The notes: a model not told the origin generated them from the sequence alone. Shown: positions 8,278 through 15,773, numbered from the stretch's first letter. The stretch is 30,789 bases of DNA from CAWBRT01 sp049519595 (GCA_049519595.1 JBEKQP010000019.1:1-30789), one strand, 5' to 3'. A program made the numbers and translations.

Positions 8278-8292
8278 TTAGATATCATCTAA
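8278..8292. promoter_or_regulatory. Candidate operator: 6-bp inverted repeat just after the hsp20 start site
   Basis: TTAGAT (8278-8283), ATC, ATCTAA (8287-8292) is a perfect inverted repeat with a 3-bp centre, placed at about +4 to +18. That position would suit a repressor. It does not match CIRCE. Confidence 0.4.
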
Positions 8293-8297
8293 CTGAA

Positions 8298-8375
8298 TTG
8301 AAGAGGCAAGCGGTGAGCCTACCCAAGGCACCCGTTGGAACAAGCTCTTCAAAACATTGAATGAAAATTTGGAGG
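8298..8375 (+). promoter_or_regulatory. Structured hsp20 5' leader with mutually exclusive pairings around the Shine-Dalgarno
   Basis: CTCTTCAA (8345-8352) can pair perfectly with TTGAAGAG (8298-8305). The overlapping TCTTCAAA (8346-8353) can instead pair, using two G-U pairs, with TTTGGAGG (8368-8375), which contains the hsp20 Shine-Dalgarno. A small hairpin (GGT 8312-8314 with ACC 8330-8332; GCCT 8317-8320 with AGGC 8326-8329) lies inside the first stem. The two long pairings cannot form together, so the leader could switch between a masked and an exposed ribosome-binding site. Pairing is read directly; the regulatory role is inference. Confidence 0.45.
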
Positions 8376-8384
8376 ATTACGAAA

Positions 8385-8867
8385 ATGACGCTTTTAACTC
8401 GTTGGGAACCATTCCGTGAAATGGCTTCTTTGCAGAACCGCATGGGCCGCCTGTTGAACGAATGGAATGAACCGTTCAGCTCGCTCACCGGCGACGAGTC
8501 TTTGAACGCCGGCTCCTTCGTCCCTCCAGTGGATGTGTACGAAGACGAGCACGGAATCCAGCTCAAGATGGAGGTCCCGGGCATCGACGAGAAGGATATC
8601 GACATCCGTCTGGAGAACAATGTGCTGACCGTGACCGGTGAGCGCAAAATTGAAAACGAAGAGAAGCAGGAGAACTTCCACCGCGTCGAGCGGCGCTATG
8701 GGACCTTTTCGCGCAGCTTCACCCTGCCGAACACTGTCGACAACGAGAGTGTTACGGCCAGCTATGACAAAGGCCTGCTCAAGATCTCACTCGGCAAACG
8801 CGCCGACGCCAAGCCGAGACAGATCAAAGTCAACATTGGCAAGGAGCTGTCAGCAACCGCGAAGTAA
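8385..8867 (+). CDS. Small heat shock protein, Hsp20/alpha-crystallin family
   Basis: Small heat shock proteins are ATP-independent holdases that keep unfolding proteins soluble for refolding by DnaK and ClpB. The 160-residue protein has an N-terminal arm (MTLLTRWEPFREMASLQNRM), an alpha-crystallin domain at about 47-138 (FVPPVDVYEDEHGIQLKMEV, LTVTGERK, FSRSFTLPNTVD) with the conserved YDKGLLKISLGK, and a C-terminal IKVNI of the I-x-I/V type used in oligomer assembly. The ATG at 8385 is chosen because GGAGG (8371-8375) sits nine bases before it; an in-frame ATG at 8361 has no ribosome-binding site. The gene stands 139 bp upstream of clpB in the same direction, a functional pairing of holdase and disaggregase. 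Confidence 0.95.
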   Translation: MTLLTRWEPFREMASLQNRMGRLLNEWNEPFSSLTGDESLNAGSFVPPVDVYEDEHGIQLKMEVPGIDEKDIDIRLENNVLTVTGERKIENEEKQENFHRVERRYGTFSRSFTLPNTVDNESVTASYDKGLLKISLGKRADAKPRQIKVNIGKELSATAK

Positions 8868-8893
8868 GCTGCATCACAAGACGGCAGCATTGC

Positions 8894-8933
8894 GGGGAGA
8901 CGGGGCCCAGGGGTCTGGTCTCCCCTAATTTTA
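8894..8933 (+). terminator. Terminator-like hairpin between hsp20 and clpB
   Basis: GGGGAGAC (8894-8901) and GTCTCCCC (8918-8925) form a perfect 8-bp GC-rich stem with a 16-nt loop, followed by TAATTTTAT. The weak T-run suggests partial termination, so clpB may receive read-through from the hsp20 promoter. Confidence 0.65.
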
Positions 8934-9006
8934 TGGAGCGCCCGGTGGCAGTAGCTCATCCGCATTGATGCAACCGGCGAAAGATTCAGACTGAGGTTCA
9001 CCAATC

Positions 9007-11637
9007 ATGGCTATTCGATGGGACAAATTAACGGTTAAGACGCAGGAGGCCTTCCAACGCGCAAACGATCTCGCCTCTGAGCATGGCAATCCTGAAGTGA
9101 TGCCAGTACATGTGCTGGCGGCGCTGCTGGAAGATCGCGAAGGAATTGTGGTTCCGTTGCTCGCCAAGCTCGGCGTTCAGGCCAATGCCGTGCAGCAGGC
9201 GTCAATGCGCGAAATCGAGCGACTGCCAAAGCTGGGAAATGCCTCGGCGCAAGCGCGTTTGGCGGACTCCACCACCGAGCTGCTGGATCAGGCTTTCAAA
9301 CAGGCAGCCAATTTCAAAGATGAGTACGTTTCGACCGAACACCTTCTGCTGGCGATTACGCAGTTAAAGCGTGACCCGGCGCGCGACCTGCTGGCCACTG
9401 CCGGCGTGACGCACGACGCTATTTTGAAGGCGCTGACCTCGGTTCGTGGAACGCAGAGTGTTACCGATCAGAATCCCGAGGCAAAGTACCAGGCATTGGA
9501 ACGATATGCGCGAGACCTTAACGAGCAGGCCCGTCAAGGCAAACTCGATCCCGTGATTGGACGCGATGACGAGATTCGTCGCACCATTCAGGTGCTCTCG
9601 CGACGTACCAAGAATAATCCAGTGCTGATTGGCGAGCCGGGCGTGGGCAAGACAGCCATTGTCGAAGGTTTGGCGCAACGTATTGTTGCCGGCGATGTGC
9701 CCGAGCAACTGAAGAACAAGCGCGTGGTGTCGCTGGATCTGGCAGCGATGCTGGCCGGGGCGAAATATCGCGGTGAGTTCGAAGACCGTCTGAAGGCCGT
9801 GCTCAAGGACATCGAGGAAAGCGACGGCAGGATCATCCTCTTTATCGACGAATTGCACACGCTGATTGGTGCCGGCGCCGCCGAGGGCGCCATTGACGCT
9901 TCGAACATGCTGAAGCCGGCGCTGGCCAGAGGCGATCTGCGCGCGATTGGGGCCACCACGCTGAATGAGTATCGCAAGTACATTGAGAAAGACGCCGCGC
10001 TCGCCCGCCGTTTCCAGATTGTCTTTGTCGGCGAGCCCAACGTCGAGGATACGATTGCCATTCTGCGCGGCCTGAAGGAACGTTACGAAGTTCACCACGG
10101 AGTTCGCATCAAGGATTCGGCGATCGTGGCCGCGGCAATGTTGTCGCACCGTTACATCAGCGACCGCTTCCTGCCGGATAAGGCGATTGATCTGATCGAC
10201 GAGGCAGCGGCCTCTCTGCGCATGCAAATCGATTCAATGCCGACCGAGATCGACCAGCTTGAACGGCGCGCTGCTCAGTTGGAAATCGAGCGCCAGGCGC
10301 TGAAGAAGGAAGACGATGCGAATTCGCGCGAACGGCTCCAGGTTGTCGAGCGCGAACTGGCCGGATTGCGCGAGCAGTCAAACGCCCTCAAGGCTCGCTG
10401 GAAACAAGAGAAAGACGTAATTGCCCGCATCCGCGATTTGAAGGCGAAGATCGAGAAGCTGAAGCTCGACGAGCAGAACGCCACGCGGCGCGGCGATTAT
10501 GAGCGCGCTTCGCGCATCCAGTACGACGAGCTACCGAAGTTGCAGCGCGAGTTGGACAAGCTGAACTCGAATTCCGACAGCAAGGGTTCACGCATGCTGA
10601 AAGAAGAGGTGGACGAAGAGGACGTGGCGCGCATCGTCAGCAAGTGGACCGGCATTCCGGTTTCGAAGATGCTCGAAGGCGAAGTGAAGAAACTGGTCGA
10701 GATGGAATCCCGTCTGCGGCAGCGCGTGATTGGGCAGGACACGGCGCTCGAAAAGGTGGCCAACGCCATTCGCCGTTCGCGGGCCGGACTGAGCGATCCA
10801 CGGCGACCGATCGGCTCTTTTATCTTCCTCGGTCCGACCGGTGTGGGCAAGACCGAATTGGCTCGGGCTCTCGCCGAATTCCTGTTTGACGATGAACACG
10901 CCATGGTCCGCATCGACATGAGCGAGTACATGGAGAAGCACTCGGTTTCGCGGCTGATCGGCGCGCCTCCTGGCTATGTTGGCTACGAGGAGGGCGGGCA
11001 GTTGACCGAAGCGGTGCGGCGGCGGCCCTACGCGGTGCTCTTGTTCGATGAAATCGAAAAGGCGCATCCCGATGTATTCAATATTTTCCTGCAGATTATG
11101 GATGACGGCCGGCTGACCGACGGCAAGGGTCGCAACGTCGATTTCAAGAACACGATCATCATCATGACCTCGAACATAGGCGCGATGTTTCTGCAGGGCG
11201 ACCTCTCAACCCCGCAGAAGTTCGCCGCAGCGAGCAAGCAGGTGATGGAGGCCATGCAGCAGCACTTCAAGCCGGAGTTCTTGAACCGCGTGGACGACAT
11301 AGTGCTGTTTAACCCGCTCGGTGTCGAGCAGTTGTCGAAGATTGTCGAGCTGCGGTTGGAGGATCTGCGGAGACTGCTGGCCGATCGCAAGATCTCACTG
11401 GAGTTGACCGACGCCGCCAAACGCGTGCTGCTCGGCGAAGGCTATGACTTCAACTACGGTGCGCGTCCGCTGAAGCGCGCTATCCAGCGGCTGGTGCAAG
11501 ATCCGCTGGCGCTCAAGATCCTCGAGGGCGAGGTGCTGCACGGCGATCATGTGGTGGTCGACGCCGCTCCGGGTGGCAAGGCGATGGCATTCAAGGTCGA
11601 GCGGCATGTCACGGAACGCAAGCCGGTGAAAGTGTAA
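9007..11637 (+). CDS. clpB: ATP-dependent chaperone ClpB (protein disaggregase)
   Basis: ClpB is the Hsp100 hexamer that extracts polypeptides from aggregates together with DnaK and small heat shock proteins. The 876-residue product has the full architecture: Clp-N domain (1-145) starting with the typical KLTVKTQEAFQRA; first AAA+ module with Walker A GEPGVGKT (209-216), pore loop KYRGEFE (253-259) and Walker B FIDE (279-282); a middle coiled-coil domain at about 400-540, which distinguishes ClpB from ClpA/ClpC; and a second AAA+ module with Walker A GPTGVGKT (609-616), pore loop GYVGYEEGGQL (from 657) and Walker B LLFDEIEKAH (near 680). GAGG lies ten bases before the ATG. Length is normal for the family. 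It follows hsp20 and may be partly cotranscribed. Confidence 0.98.
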   Translation: MAIRWDKLTVKTQEAFQRANDLASEHGNPEVMPVHVLAALLEDREGIVVPLLAKLGVQANAVQQASMREIERLPKLGNASAQARLADSTTELLDQAFKQAANFKDEYVSTEHLLLAITQLKRDPARDLLATAGVTHDAILKALTSVRGTQSVTDQNPEAKYQALERYARDLNEQARQGKLDPVIGRDDEIRRTIQVLSRRTKNNPVLIGEPGVGKTAIVEGLAQRIVAGDVPEQLKNKRVVSLDLAAMLAGAKYRGEFEDRLKAVLKDIEESDGRIILFIDELHTLIGAGAAEGAIDASNMLKPALARGDLRAIGATTLNEYRKYIEKDAALARRFQIVFVGEPNVEDTIAILRGLKERYEVHHGVRIKDSAIVAAAMLSHRYISDRFLPDKAIDLIDEAAASLRMQIDSMPTEIDQLERRAAQLEIERQALKKEDDANSRERLQVVERELAGLREQSNALKARWKQEKDVIARIRDLKAKIEKLKLDEQNATRRGDYERASRIQYDELPKLQRELDKLNSNSDSKGSRMLKEEVDEEDVARIVSKWTGIPVSKMLEGEVKKLVEMESRLRQRVIGQDTALEKVANAIRRSRAGLSDPRRPIGSFIFLGPTGVGKTELARALAEFLFDDEHAMVRIDMSEYMEKHSVSRLIGAPPGYVGYEEGGQLTEAVRRRPYAVLLFDEIEKAHPDVFNIFLQIMDDGRLTDGKGRNVDFKNTIIIMTSNIGAMFLQGDLSTPQKFAAASKQVMEAMQQHFKPEFLNRVDDIVLFNPLGVEQLSKIVELRLEDLRRLLADRKISLELTDAAKRVLLGEGYDFNYGARPLKRAIQRLVQDPLALKILEGEVLHGDHVVVDAAPGGKAMAFKVERHVTERKPVKV

Positions 11638-11649
11638 TCGCAACCCAAC

Positions 11650-11672
11650 GGGCCGGACGAACTGTCCGGCCC
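11650..11672. terminator. Strong GC hairpin after clpB
   Basis: GGGCCGGAC (11650-11658) pairs perfectly with GTCCGGCCC (11664-11672) around a 5-nt loop, 13 bp after the clpB stop. No T-run follows, so it may be a factor-dependent terminator or an mRNA 3'-stabilising structure. Confidence 0.5.
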
Positions 11673-11685
11673 TGGAAAGACAGCC

Positions 11686-12033
11686 ATGTTGATGCCTGCG
11701 CCGCCTGGCTTTGCCGGAAAGCTCGCAATCCTATGGATTGCGCCCGTGCTGACGATTGCTCTTTCAATCCCGATGGTCTTCGGCAAGATACCGCCTAACC
11801 GCTTTTACGGCTTTCGCACGCGCAAGACTCTCTCGAATCCCGACATCTGGTATCGCGCCAATCGTCACGCCGGAATTGATTTAATCGTTGCCTCGCTGGC
11901 GAGCCTGCTTGCATCGGCCCTATTAATTCCGTTGCTTACGGAACACGAAGCTCTGTTCGCGAGTGTGCTGGTGTTCGCTATGGGGGCGCTGCTGGCAACC
12001 GGCATTAGTCTTTGGCGACTTCGAAAGCTGTAG
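11686..12033 (+). CDS. SdpI/YfhL-like small integral membrane protein
   Basis: The 115-residue protein has three strongly hydrophobic segments (about 13-33, 66-84 and 90-110). Between the first two lies PPNRFYGFRTRKTLSNPDIWYRANR, the hallmark of the SdpI family (N-x-F-Y-G-[FY]-R-T, then a W-Y near an amphipathic helix). Bacillus SdpI is a signal-transducing immunity protein against a killing factor, but short homologues are widespread outside that context and no toxin gene is next to this one, so the immunity role should not be assumed. Start at 11686 or the in-frame ATG at 11692; neither has a strong ribosome-binding site. Confidence 0.8.
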   Translation: MLMPAPPGFAGKLAILWIAPVLTIALSIPMVFGKIPPNRFYGFRTRKTLSNPDIWYRANRHAGIDLIVASLASLLASALLIPLLTEHEALFASVLVFAMGALLATGISLWRLRKL

Positions 12034-12043
12034 GAGGTGGTCG

Positions 12044-12180
12044 CTACGCGAGATCGAAGAGCAAAATCTCAGTCGCTTGTCCGGCGGTTATCGTTAGCAC
12101 CGTCTCTTGGCTCACCGCCGCCCGTCTCCCTGCTTGAGCACCGTGCCATTGAGCGTGACCAAAAGGCCGCCTGACAAAAG
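12044..12180 (-). pseudogene. Decayed 3' fragment of a pirin (YhhW-like) gene with a frameshift
   Basis: Read on the minus strand, 12180-12123 encodes LLVTLNGTVLKQGDG and, one frame over, 12113-12047 encodes VSQETVLTITAGQATEILLFDLA followed by TAG (12046-12044). Joined, they match the C-terminal cupin end of pirin/quercetin-dioxygenase proteins such as E. coli YhhW (VTLNG...DG...EVLLFDLP). The frames would join as GDG-AAVS if one G were added in the run GACGGGCGGCG near 12117-12122, so a single-base deletion is the simplest explanation. No further pirin-like sequence is visible upstream of about 12185, so most of the gene is gone. Confidence 0.55.
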
Positions 12181-12254
12181 AACGCAACGGGGAGTGCGTG
12201 GCGTAGTAAACACAGTTCGACCCGGAGAACGAAAGCGAGCCCTGAGGTTGGAAG

Positions 12255-12590
12255 CTACTTGCTCTCGGCAGCAGGGCTGGAGGAGGGGTTGCTCTCCGGC
12301 AAGTGCGCCGTGGAGCCTGACTCCGCAGTGCCCTTTGAGTTCCCATTTCCCTTTGCGGAACCCTCGGATGATGAGCCTTCGGACGAGGAGCCCTTGGCCG
12401 ATGATCCCTTGCGGGCGTAGTCAGTTACATACCAACCTGAGCCTTTGAACTGCACGGTTGGGACGCAAAGCAGTTGCTCAATGGCTTCTAATCCGCACTT
12501 GGGACAGACACGAACCGGATCGTCGGAAAACTTCTGGATTTTTTCAAATTGATGTTTGCAGCTCTTACAACGGTATTCATATAGAGGCAC
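12255..12590 (-). CDS. FmdB-family zinc-ribbon protein
   Basis: The 111-residue product opens with MPLYEYRCKSC and has paired cysteines C8-x2-C11 and C29-x2-C32, the FmdB/CxxC_CxxC_SSSS zinc-ribbon signature, followed by the typical GSGWYVTDYA segment near residue 50. The C-terminal 50 residues are a low-complexity Ser/Gly/Glu/Lys/Pro tail with near-repeats of SSEGS, presumably disordered. The family is called a putative regulatory protein after FmdB of methylotrophs, but its actual role is unknown. The start is a GTG at 12590 with GGAG eight bases upstream. The decayed pirin fragment lies downstream. Confidence 0.88.
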   Translation of the reverse strand: MPLYEYRCKSCKHQFEKIQKFSDDPVRVCPKCGLEAIEQLLCVPTVQFKGSGWYVTDYARKGSSAKGSSSEGSSSEGSAKGNGNSKGTAESGSTAHLPESNPSSSPAAESK

Positions 12591-12778
12591 GAAGAATACT
12601 CCGGAGGGTAATCAGTTTTTGTCCCGAATCGCCGGTGCAACCACGGCGCTCAGCTCAGCCAACTGACACAAAACCGTATCGGTAGGCGAGCACGGGACCA
12701 TGGAAAGTGTGATTGCCTATTTTCATTCTAAGTTGCCGGGTATGGAGACGTCAATTGGGGTCGGATTCGAGCGGGATG

Positions 12779-12802
12779 CCCCGCGAAGCGCAAACTTCGG
12801 GG
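12779..12802. terminator. Hairpin after the PhzF-family gene
   Basis: CCCCG...AAG (12779-12788) and CTTCGGGG (12795-12802) form a stem with a 2-nt bulge, 16 bp beyond the minus-strand stop. There is no T-run on either side, so its role as a terminator is uncertain. Confidence 0.3.
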
Positions 12803-12817
12803 ACGCAACCCTGGCAG

Positions 12818-13708
12818 CTAAATGACGAACTCCCCGGCGCTGACCGGCACGACATTTCCGCCGACGAAAATATCGGAGACGGCGTCGCCCAGTTTCTTGC
12901 CGCGAACGAAGATTTTGCTGGGGCGCAACATCTCGATGCCCTGTTCAATGAGCGCTCGCTTCTCGCTTTCGAAAACCCCATGCCGCACAGCCCACGCGGC
13001 GCAACAACCGGCAGCAGAGCCCGTCGCCGGGTCTTCTCCGTTATAGAAAAGCATGCGGGCATGCAGGGCAGCGCCGGGAAAAACAGTTTCGCGGCAGACG
13101 TAGTAGAAGAAATGGCTCTGGGTCTTGTCCAGGTACTCGGCGGCACGCGCGAAGTCGAGTTTGAACCGCTGCACTCGTTCCAGCCTGCGAAAGACAACCA
13201 TGATGAACGGCAGTCCGGTGGAAACCGTCTGTACCGGCAGCCCGGTATCGATATCGGCCACTTCGAGGCCGAGCACGCGCGCGACCTCTTCGGCCGAATG
13301 GATCTGCCCGAATTGCGGGTCTCGCTGCCGCATTTCGCCGAAGACCGCACCCGCATCGTCACGGCCGAACTGCACTGGAATTTTGCCGACCTTGAGGTCG
13401 AGCTCCACCAGCGAAGCCTCGCTCTTCTGTTGCAAATGAAACGCCGTGCCGAGCGTCGGATGCCCGGCGAACGGCAACTCCTCTGCGACGGTGAAGATGC
13501 GCACCTTCACGCCCTGCTCGCGCTCCGTGGCTACGTCGCGTGGAACAATGAAAGTGGTCTCCGAGAGCCGGGTTTCGCGGGCCAGCGCCTGCATTTCGGC
13601 GTCGCTCAAGCCACGAGCATCGTCGAAGACCGCTAACTGATTTCCTTGCAGCGGCTGGGAGGTGAATACGTCATACTGCACAAAGGCAAACGGTCGTCGC
13701 TCTTTCAT
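12818..13708 (-). CDS. PhzF-family isomerase-like protein
   Basis: The 296-residue protein belongs to the PhzF/YddE family, which has a two-lobed diaminopimelate-epimerase fold. Signatures visible are the N-terminal FVQYDVFTSQPLQGNQLAVF, the catalytic-glutamate motif RLSETTFIV (Glu50), LPFAGHPTLGTA (78-89) and GEDPATGSAAG in the C-terminal lobe. Pseudomonas PhzF isomerises dihydrohydroxyanthranilate in phenazine synthesis, but no phenazine genes are present, so this is one of the many PhzF-like proteins of unknown substrate. Full length. No obvious operon partner; the tRNA-Sec gene lies upstream on the other strand. Confidence 0.9.
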   Translation of the reverse strand: MKERRPFAFVQYDVFTSQPLQGNQLAVFDDARGLSDAEMQALARETRLSETTFIVPRDVATEREQGVKVRIFTVAEELPFAGHPTLGTAFHLQQKSEASLVELDLKVGKIPVQFGRDDAGAVFGEMRQRDPQFGQIHSAEEVARVLGLEVADIDTGLPVQTVSTGLPFIMVVFRRLERVQRFKLDFARAAEYLDKTQSHFFYYVCRETVFPGAALHARMLFYNGEDPATGSAAGCCAAWAVRHGVFESEKRALIEQGIEMLRPSKIFVRGKKLGDAVSDIFVGGNVVPVSAGEFVI

Positions 13709-13993
13709 GGCGTTTCCCTGGGCTTCAGGGTATCAGAGCCCAATCGTGCGGGGCCGCCCGAAGCGAAAAAAAACAGGTGGGGTATTTTGAATTTCTATTC
13801 AAGACCGGCGCCTCACATGCCGCCCATCTTTTGGGCTGACATTGGAACGTGATTTATTTCGAGTTGACGAGCAGCACCGGCTCGGTTGTAATCGATGCGC
13901 CGGATGTTGGCAGTTGCGTGCGCTGAAGACATCGTACCGAACGCGATGACGGCTATTTTTTTGCGCGTTCGGCGCCGCGACGATCGGCATTGC
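13709..13993. other. 285-bp region between the PhzF gene and tRNA-Sec
   Basis: No gene is supported. Minus-strand frames running through here and across the tRNA are artefacts of the tRNA sequence. The notable element is the inverted repeat at 13937-13972, listed separately. Confidence 0.4.
13937..13972. repeat. Perfect 9-bp inverted repeat upstream of selC
   Basis: CCGAACGCG (13937-13945) and CGCGTTCGG (13964-13972) are exact inverted copies with an 18-bp spacer that contains a run of seven T (13955-13962 region). The repeat ends 21 bp before the tRNA. It could be an operator or a remnant of a longer palindrome; the function is unknown. Confidence 0.5.
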
Positions 13994-14092
13994 GGAAGCG
14001 AAGGGGGTCCGGTGATCCTCCCGGTCTTCAAAACCGGCGAGAGGCAGGTTCGCCCTGTCACTGGTGCGTTCGACTCGCACACGCTTCCGCCA
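13994..14092 (+). tRNA. selC: tRNA-Sec (anticodon TCA)
   Basis: This 99-nt gene has the special shape of bacterial selenocysteine tRNA. The acceptor strand GGAAGCG (13994-14000) pairs with CGCTTCC (14082-14088), followed by G and an encoded CCA. The D arm is long (GGGGGTC with GATCCTC) with a 4-nt CGGT loop. The anticodon arm is CCGGT-CTTCAAA-ACCGG, with TCA at 14028-14030. A long variable arm (GGCAGG...CCTGTC) and a T arm GTGCG-TTCGACT-CGCAC complete it. The 5' GGAAG, the CCGGTGA segment and the 3' TTCGACTC...CTTCCGCCA match E. coli selC. The eighth acceptor pair would be A-A, a small oddity. It implies that the organism decodes UGA as selenocysteine; selA, selB and selD are not in this window. 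Confidence 0.93.
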
Positions 14093-14309
14093 AAATCTCT
14101 CCGCTCGCCTATGATTGCGCGCTCGAAGATCTTCGCGCAGGGATAGATTGCCACTTCTCTACGGCCTCTACGATGTGCAGCAGTTCGTTCTACTTGAACG
14201 CGTGTTCGGCGCAGGAGCCGATCTTAGCTATCCTGCCTTGCGGAACCCGCGTTCGGCCAGCGGCGGCAGGCACCCTGCTTGTAGAATTCAAGCGGAGGGA
14301 ATGATTGAA

Positions 14310-15269
14310 ATGTTTCGAGTGGCAATTCTGGATGACTATCAGCAGGTAGCCCGCTCGCTGGCGGATTGGAACAGCCTTGCTCCCCGCGCCCAGTGCGAGT
14401 TTTTCCATGACAACCTTGTCGATCTGCCGCGGCTTGCTGGCCGCCTGCAATCTTTTCAGGCGGTCGTGCTGATGCGAGAGCGCACGCCTTTTCCGCGTGC
14501 ACTGGTGGAGCAGCTCCCTAACCTGCGGCTGCTGGTCACCGCAGGCATGCGTAACGCCTCCATCGATGTCTCTGCCGCCAGTGAGCGCGGCGTGCTGGTG
14601 ACTGGCACTGAGACGCTGGCGACACCGACCGCGGAGCTTACCTGGGGACTGATTCTGGCGCTCTCCCGCAACCTTGTACACGAGGCGAACGGAATGCACT
14701 CCGGCCAGTGGCAAACGACGGTTGGGCACGTTGTGGCCGGCAAGACACTGGGCGTTCTCGGGCTCGGCAAGCTCGGTTCGCGGGTGGCTGCCCTGGGCAA
14801 GGCGTTTGGCATGCAGGTGCTGGCCTGGAGCCAGAACCTCACGCCGGAGAAGGCTTCCGAGGCAGGCGCGGTCTACACCAGCAAGGAGAAGCTGCTCGAG
14901 AACAGCGACATCGTCACCATCCACCTGGTGCTTTCCGATCGCACGCGCAATCTGATTGGCGCCTCCGAACTGGCGCGCATGAAACCCAGCGCGTTCCTGG
15001 TCAACACTTCGCGCGGACCGATCGTGAACCAGGCGGCTCTGCTGGAAGCGTTGCGGACGCGGCGTATCGCCGGCGCAGCCGTCGACGTCTATGACCAAGA
15101 ACCGCTGCCCGCCGATCACCCGCTGCGTAAGGTCGATAACCTTCTGGCGACGCCACATCTCGGCTACGTCACCGAAGAGAACTATCGCATGATCTACGGT
15201 TGTGCGGTGGAGAACATCCGAGCCTTTCTCGATGGCGAGCCGGTGCGCGCCGTCAACAAGCTGGGCTGA
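14310..15269 (+). CDS. D-isomer-specific 2-hydroxyacid dehydrogenase family protein
   Basis: This NAD(P)-dependent oxidoreductase of 319 residues has the split catalytic domain and central Rossmann fold of the family: GLGKLGSRVA (151-160, the GxGxxG motif), TSRGPIVN with catalytic Arg235, AVDVYDQEPLP with Glu264, and TPHLGYVT with His283. The family includes phosphoglycerate, lactate and glyoxylate/hydroxypyruvate enzymes; the opening FRVAILDDYQQVA is typical of a branch annotated only as D-2-hydroxyacid dehydrogenase, so the substrate is undetermined. The frame is open from 14115, but the family alignment begins at the ATG of 14310, eleven bases after GGAGG (14294-14298); the ATG at 14301 is an alternative only two bases from it. 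Confidence 0.93.
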   Translation: MFRVAILDDYQQVARSLADWNSLAPRAQCEFFHDNLVDLPRLAGRLQSFQAVVLMRERTPFPRALVEQLPNLRLLVTAGMRNASIDVSAASERGVLVTGTETLATPTAELTWGLILALSRNLVHEANGMHSGQWQTTVGHVVAGKTLGVLGLGKLGSRVAALGKAFGMQVLAWSQNLTPEKASEAGAVYTSKEKLLENSDIVTIHLVLSDRTRNLIGASELARMKPSAFLVNTSRGPIVNQAALLEALRTRRIAGAAVDVYDQEPLPADHPLRKVDNLLATPHLGYVTEENYRMIYGCAVENIRAFLDGEPVRAVNKLG

Positions 15270-15381
15270 GCGGACGTCTCGCTTGCGCCGGTAGAGGTTC
15301 CCGTTTTTGACATTCGCCGCGCACTTCCTTACCTTGGTGGTTCGCCCGGCGCTTCACCCCGCCGGTCTGGACGGAGAAAAT

Positions 15382-15765
15382 ATGCGCGAAGTCGTTTCCA
15401 CGGGGAATGCACCCAAGCCGATTGGCCCCTATTCGCAGGCCATCAAGGCAAACGGATTTATCTTCCTGAGCGGACAAGCCGCGCTCGATCCGGTCACCCA
15501 GCAGCTTGTGACCGGCGGAGTAGCCGAGCAGACCGAGCGCACTCTGAAAAACCTTGAGGCGATACTCCAGGCCGCGGGCTCCACTCTGGACAAAGTTGTG
15601 CGCTGCGGAGTGTTTTTGAAGGACATGAACGACTTTGCGGCCATGAATGAGGTATACGGCAAGTTCTTCAAGAGCAATCCGCCGGCGCGCACTACGGTCC
15701 AGGTAGCGCGGCTGCCCAAGGACTGCCTGGTTGAAATCGATGCAGTCGCCCTATATAGCCTCTAG
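15382..15765 (+). CDS. ridA: RidA-family enamine/imine deaminase
   Basis: RidA (YjgF) hydrolyses reactive enamine and imine intermediates such as 2-aminoacrylate. The 127-residue product has the full signature: VVSTGNAPKPIGPYSQAIKANGF, LSGQAALDP, TLKNLEAILQAAGS, and the active-site ARTTVQVARLP with its arginine followed by DCLVEIDAVAL. The frame is open upstream to 15307, but the ATG at 15382 has GGAG (15373-15376) five bases before it and matches the family start. The gene lies 112 bp after the dehydrogenase. Its last 50 bp are echoed in a degenerate copy directly downstream. Confidence 0.96.
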   Translation: MREVVSTGNAPKPIGPYSQAIKANGFIFLSGQAALDPVTQQLVTGGVAEQTERTLKNLEAILQAAGSTLDKVVRCGVFLKDMNDFAAMNEVYGKFFKSNPPARTTVQVARLPKDCLVEIDAVALYSL

Positions 15766-15773
15766 CTGTGGCG

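Noticed and set aside
8086..8384. CIRCE element for hsp20
   Set aside because: Looked for TTAGCACTC/GAGTGCTAA around the promoter; not present.
11686..12033. Toxin-immunity system based on the SdpI-like protein
   Set aside because: No SdpC-like toxin, SdpAB or SdpR regulator is adjacent; the gene is alone after clpB.
13799..14154. Minus-strand frames across the tRNA-Sec gene
   Set aside because: Their peptides (for example PVLKTGRITG) are the reverse-strand reading of the tRNA and its arms, a known kind of annotation artefact.
14190..15158. 322-codon minus-strand frame opposite the D-2-hydroxyacid dehydrogenase
   Set aside because: Antisense shadow; the plus strand has all catalytic residues of the family.
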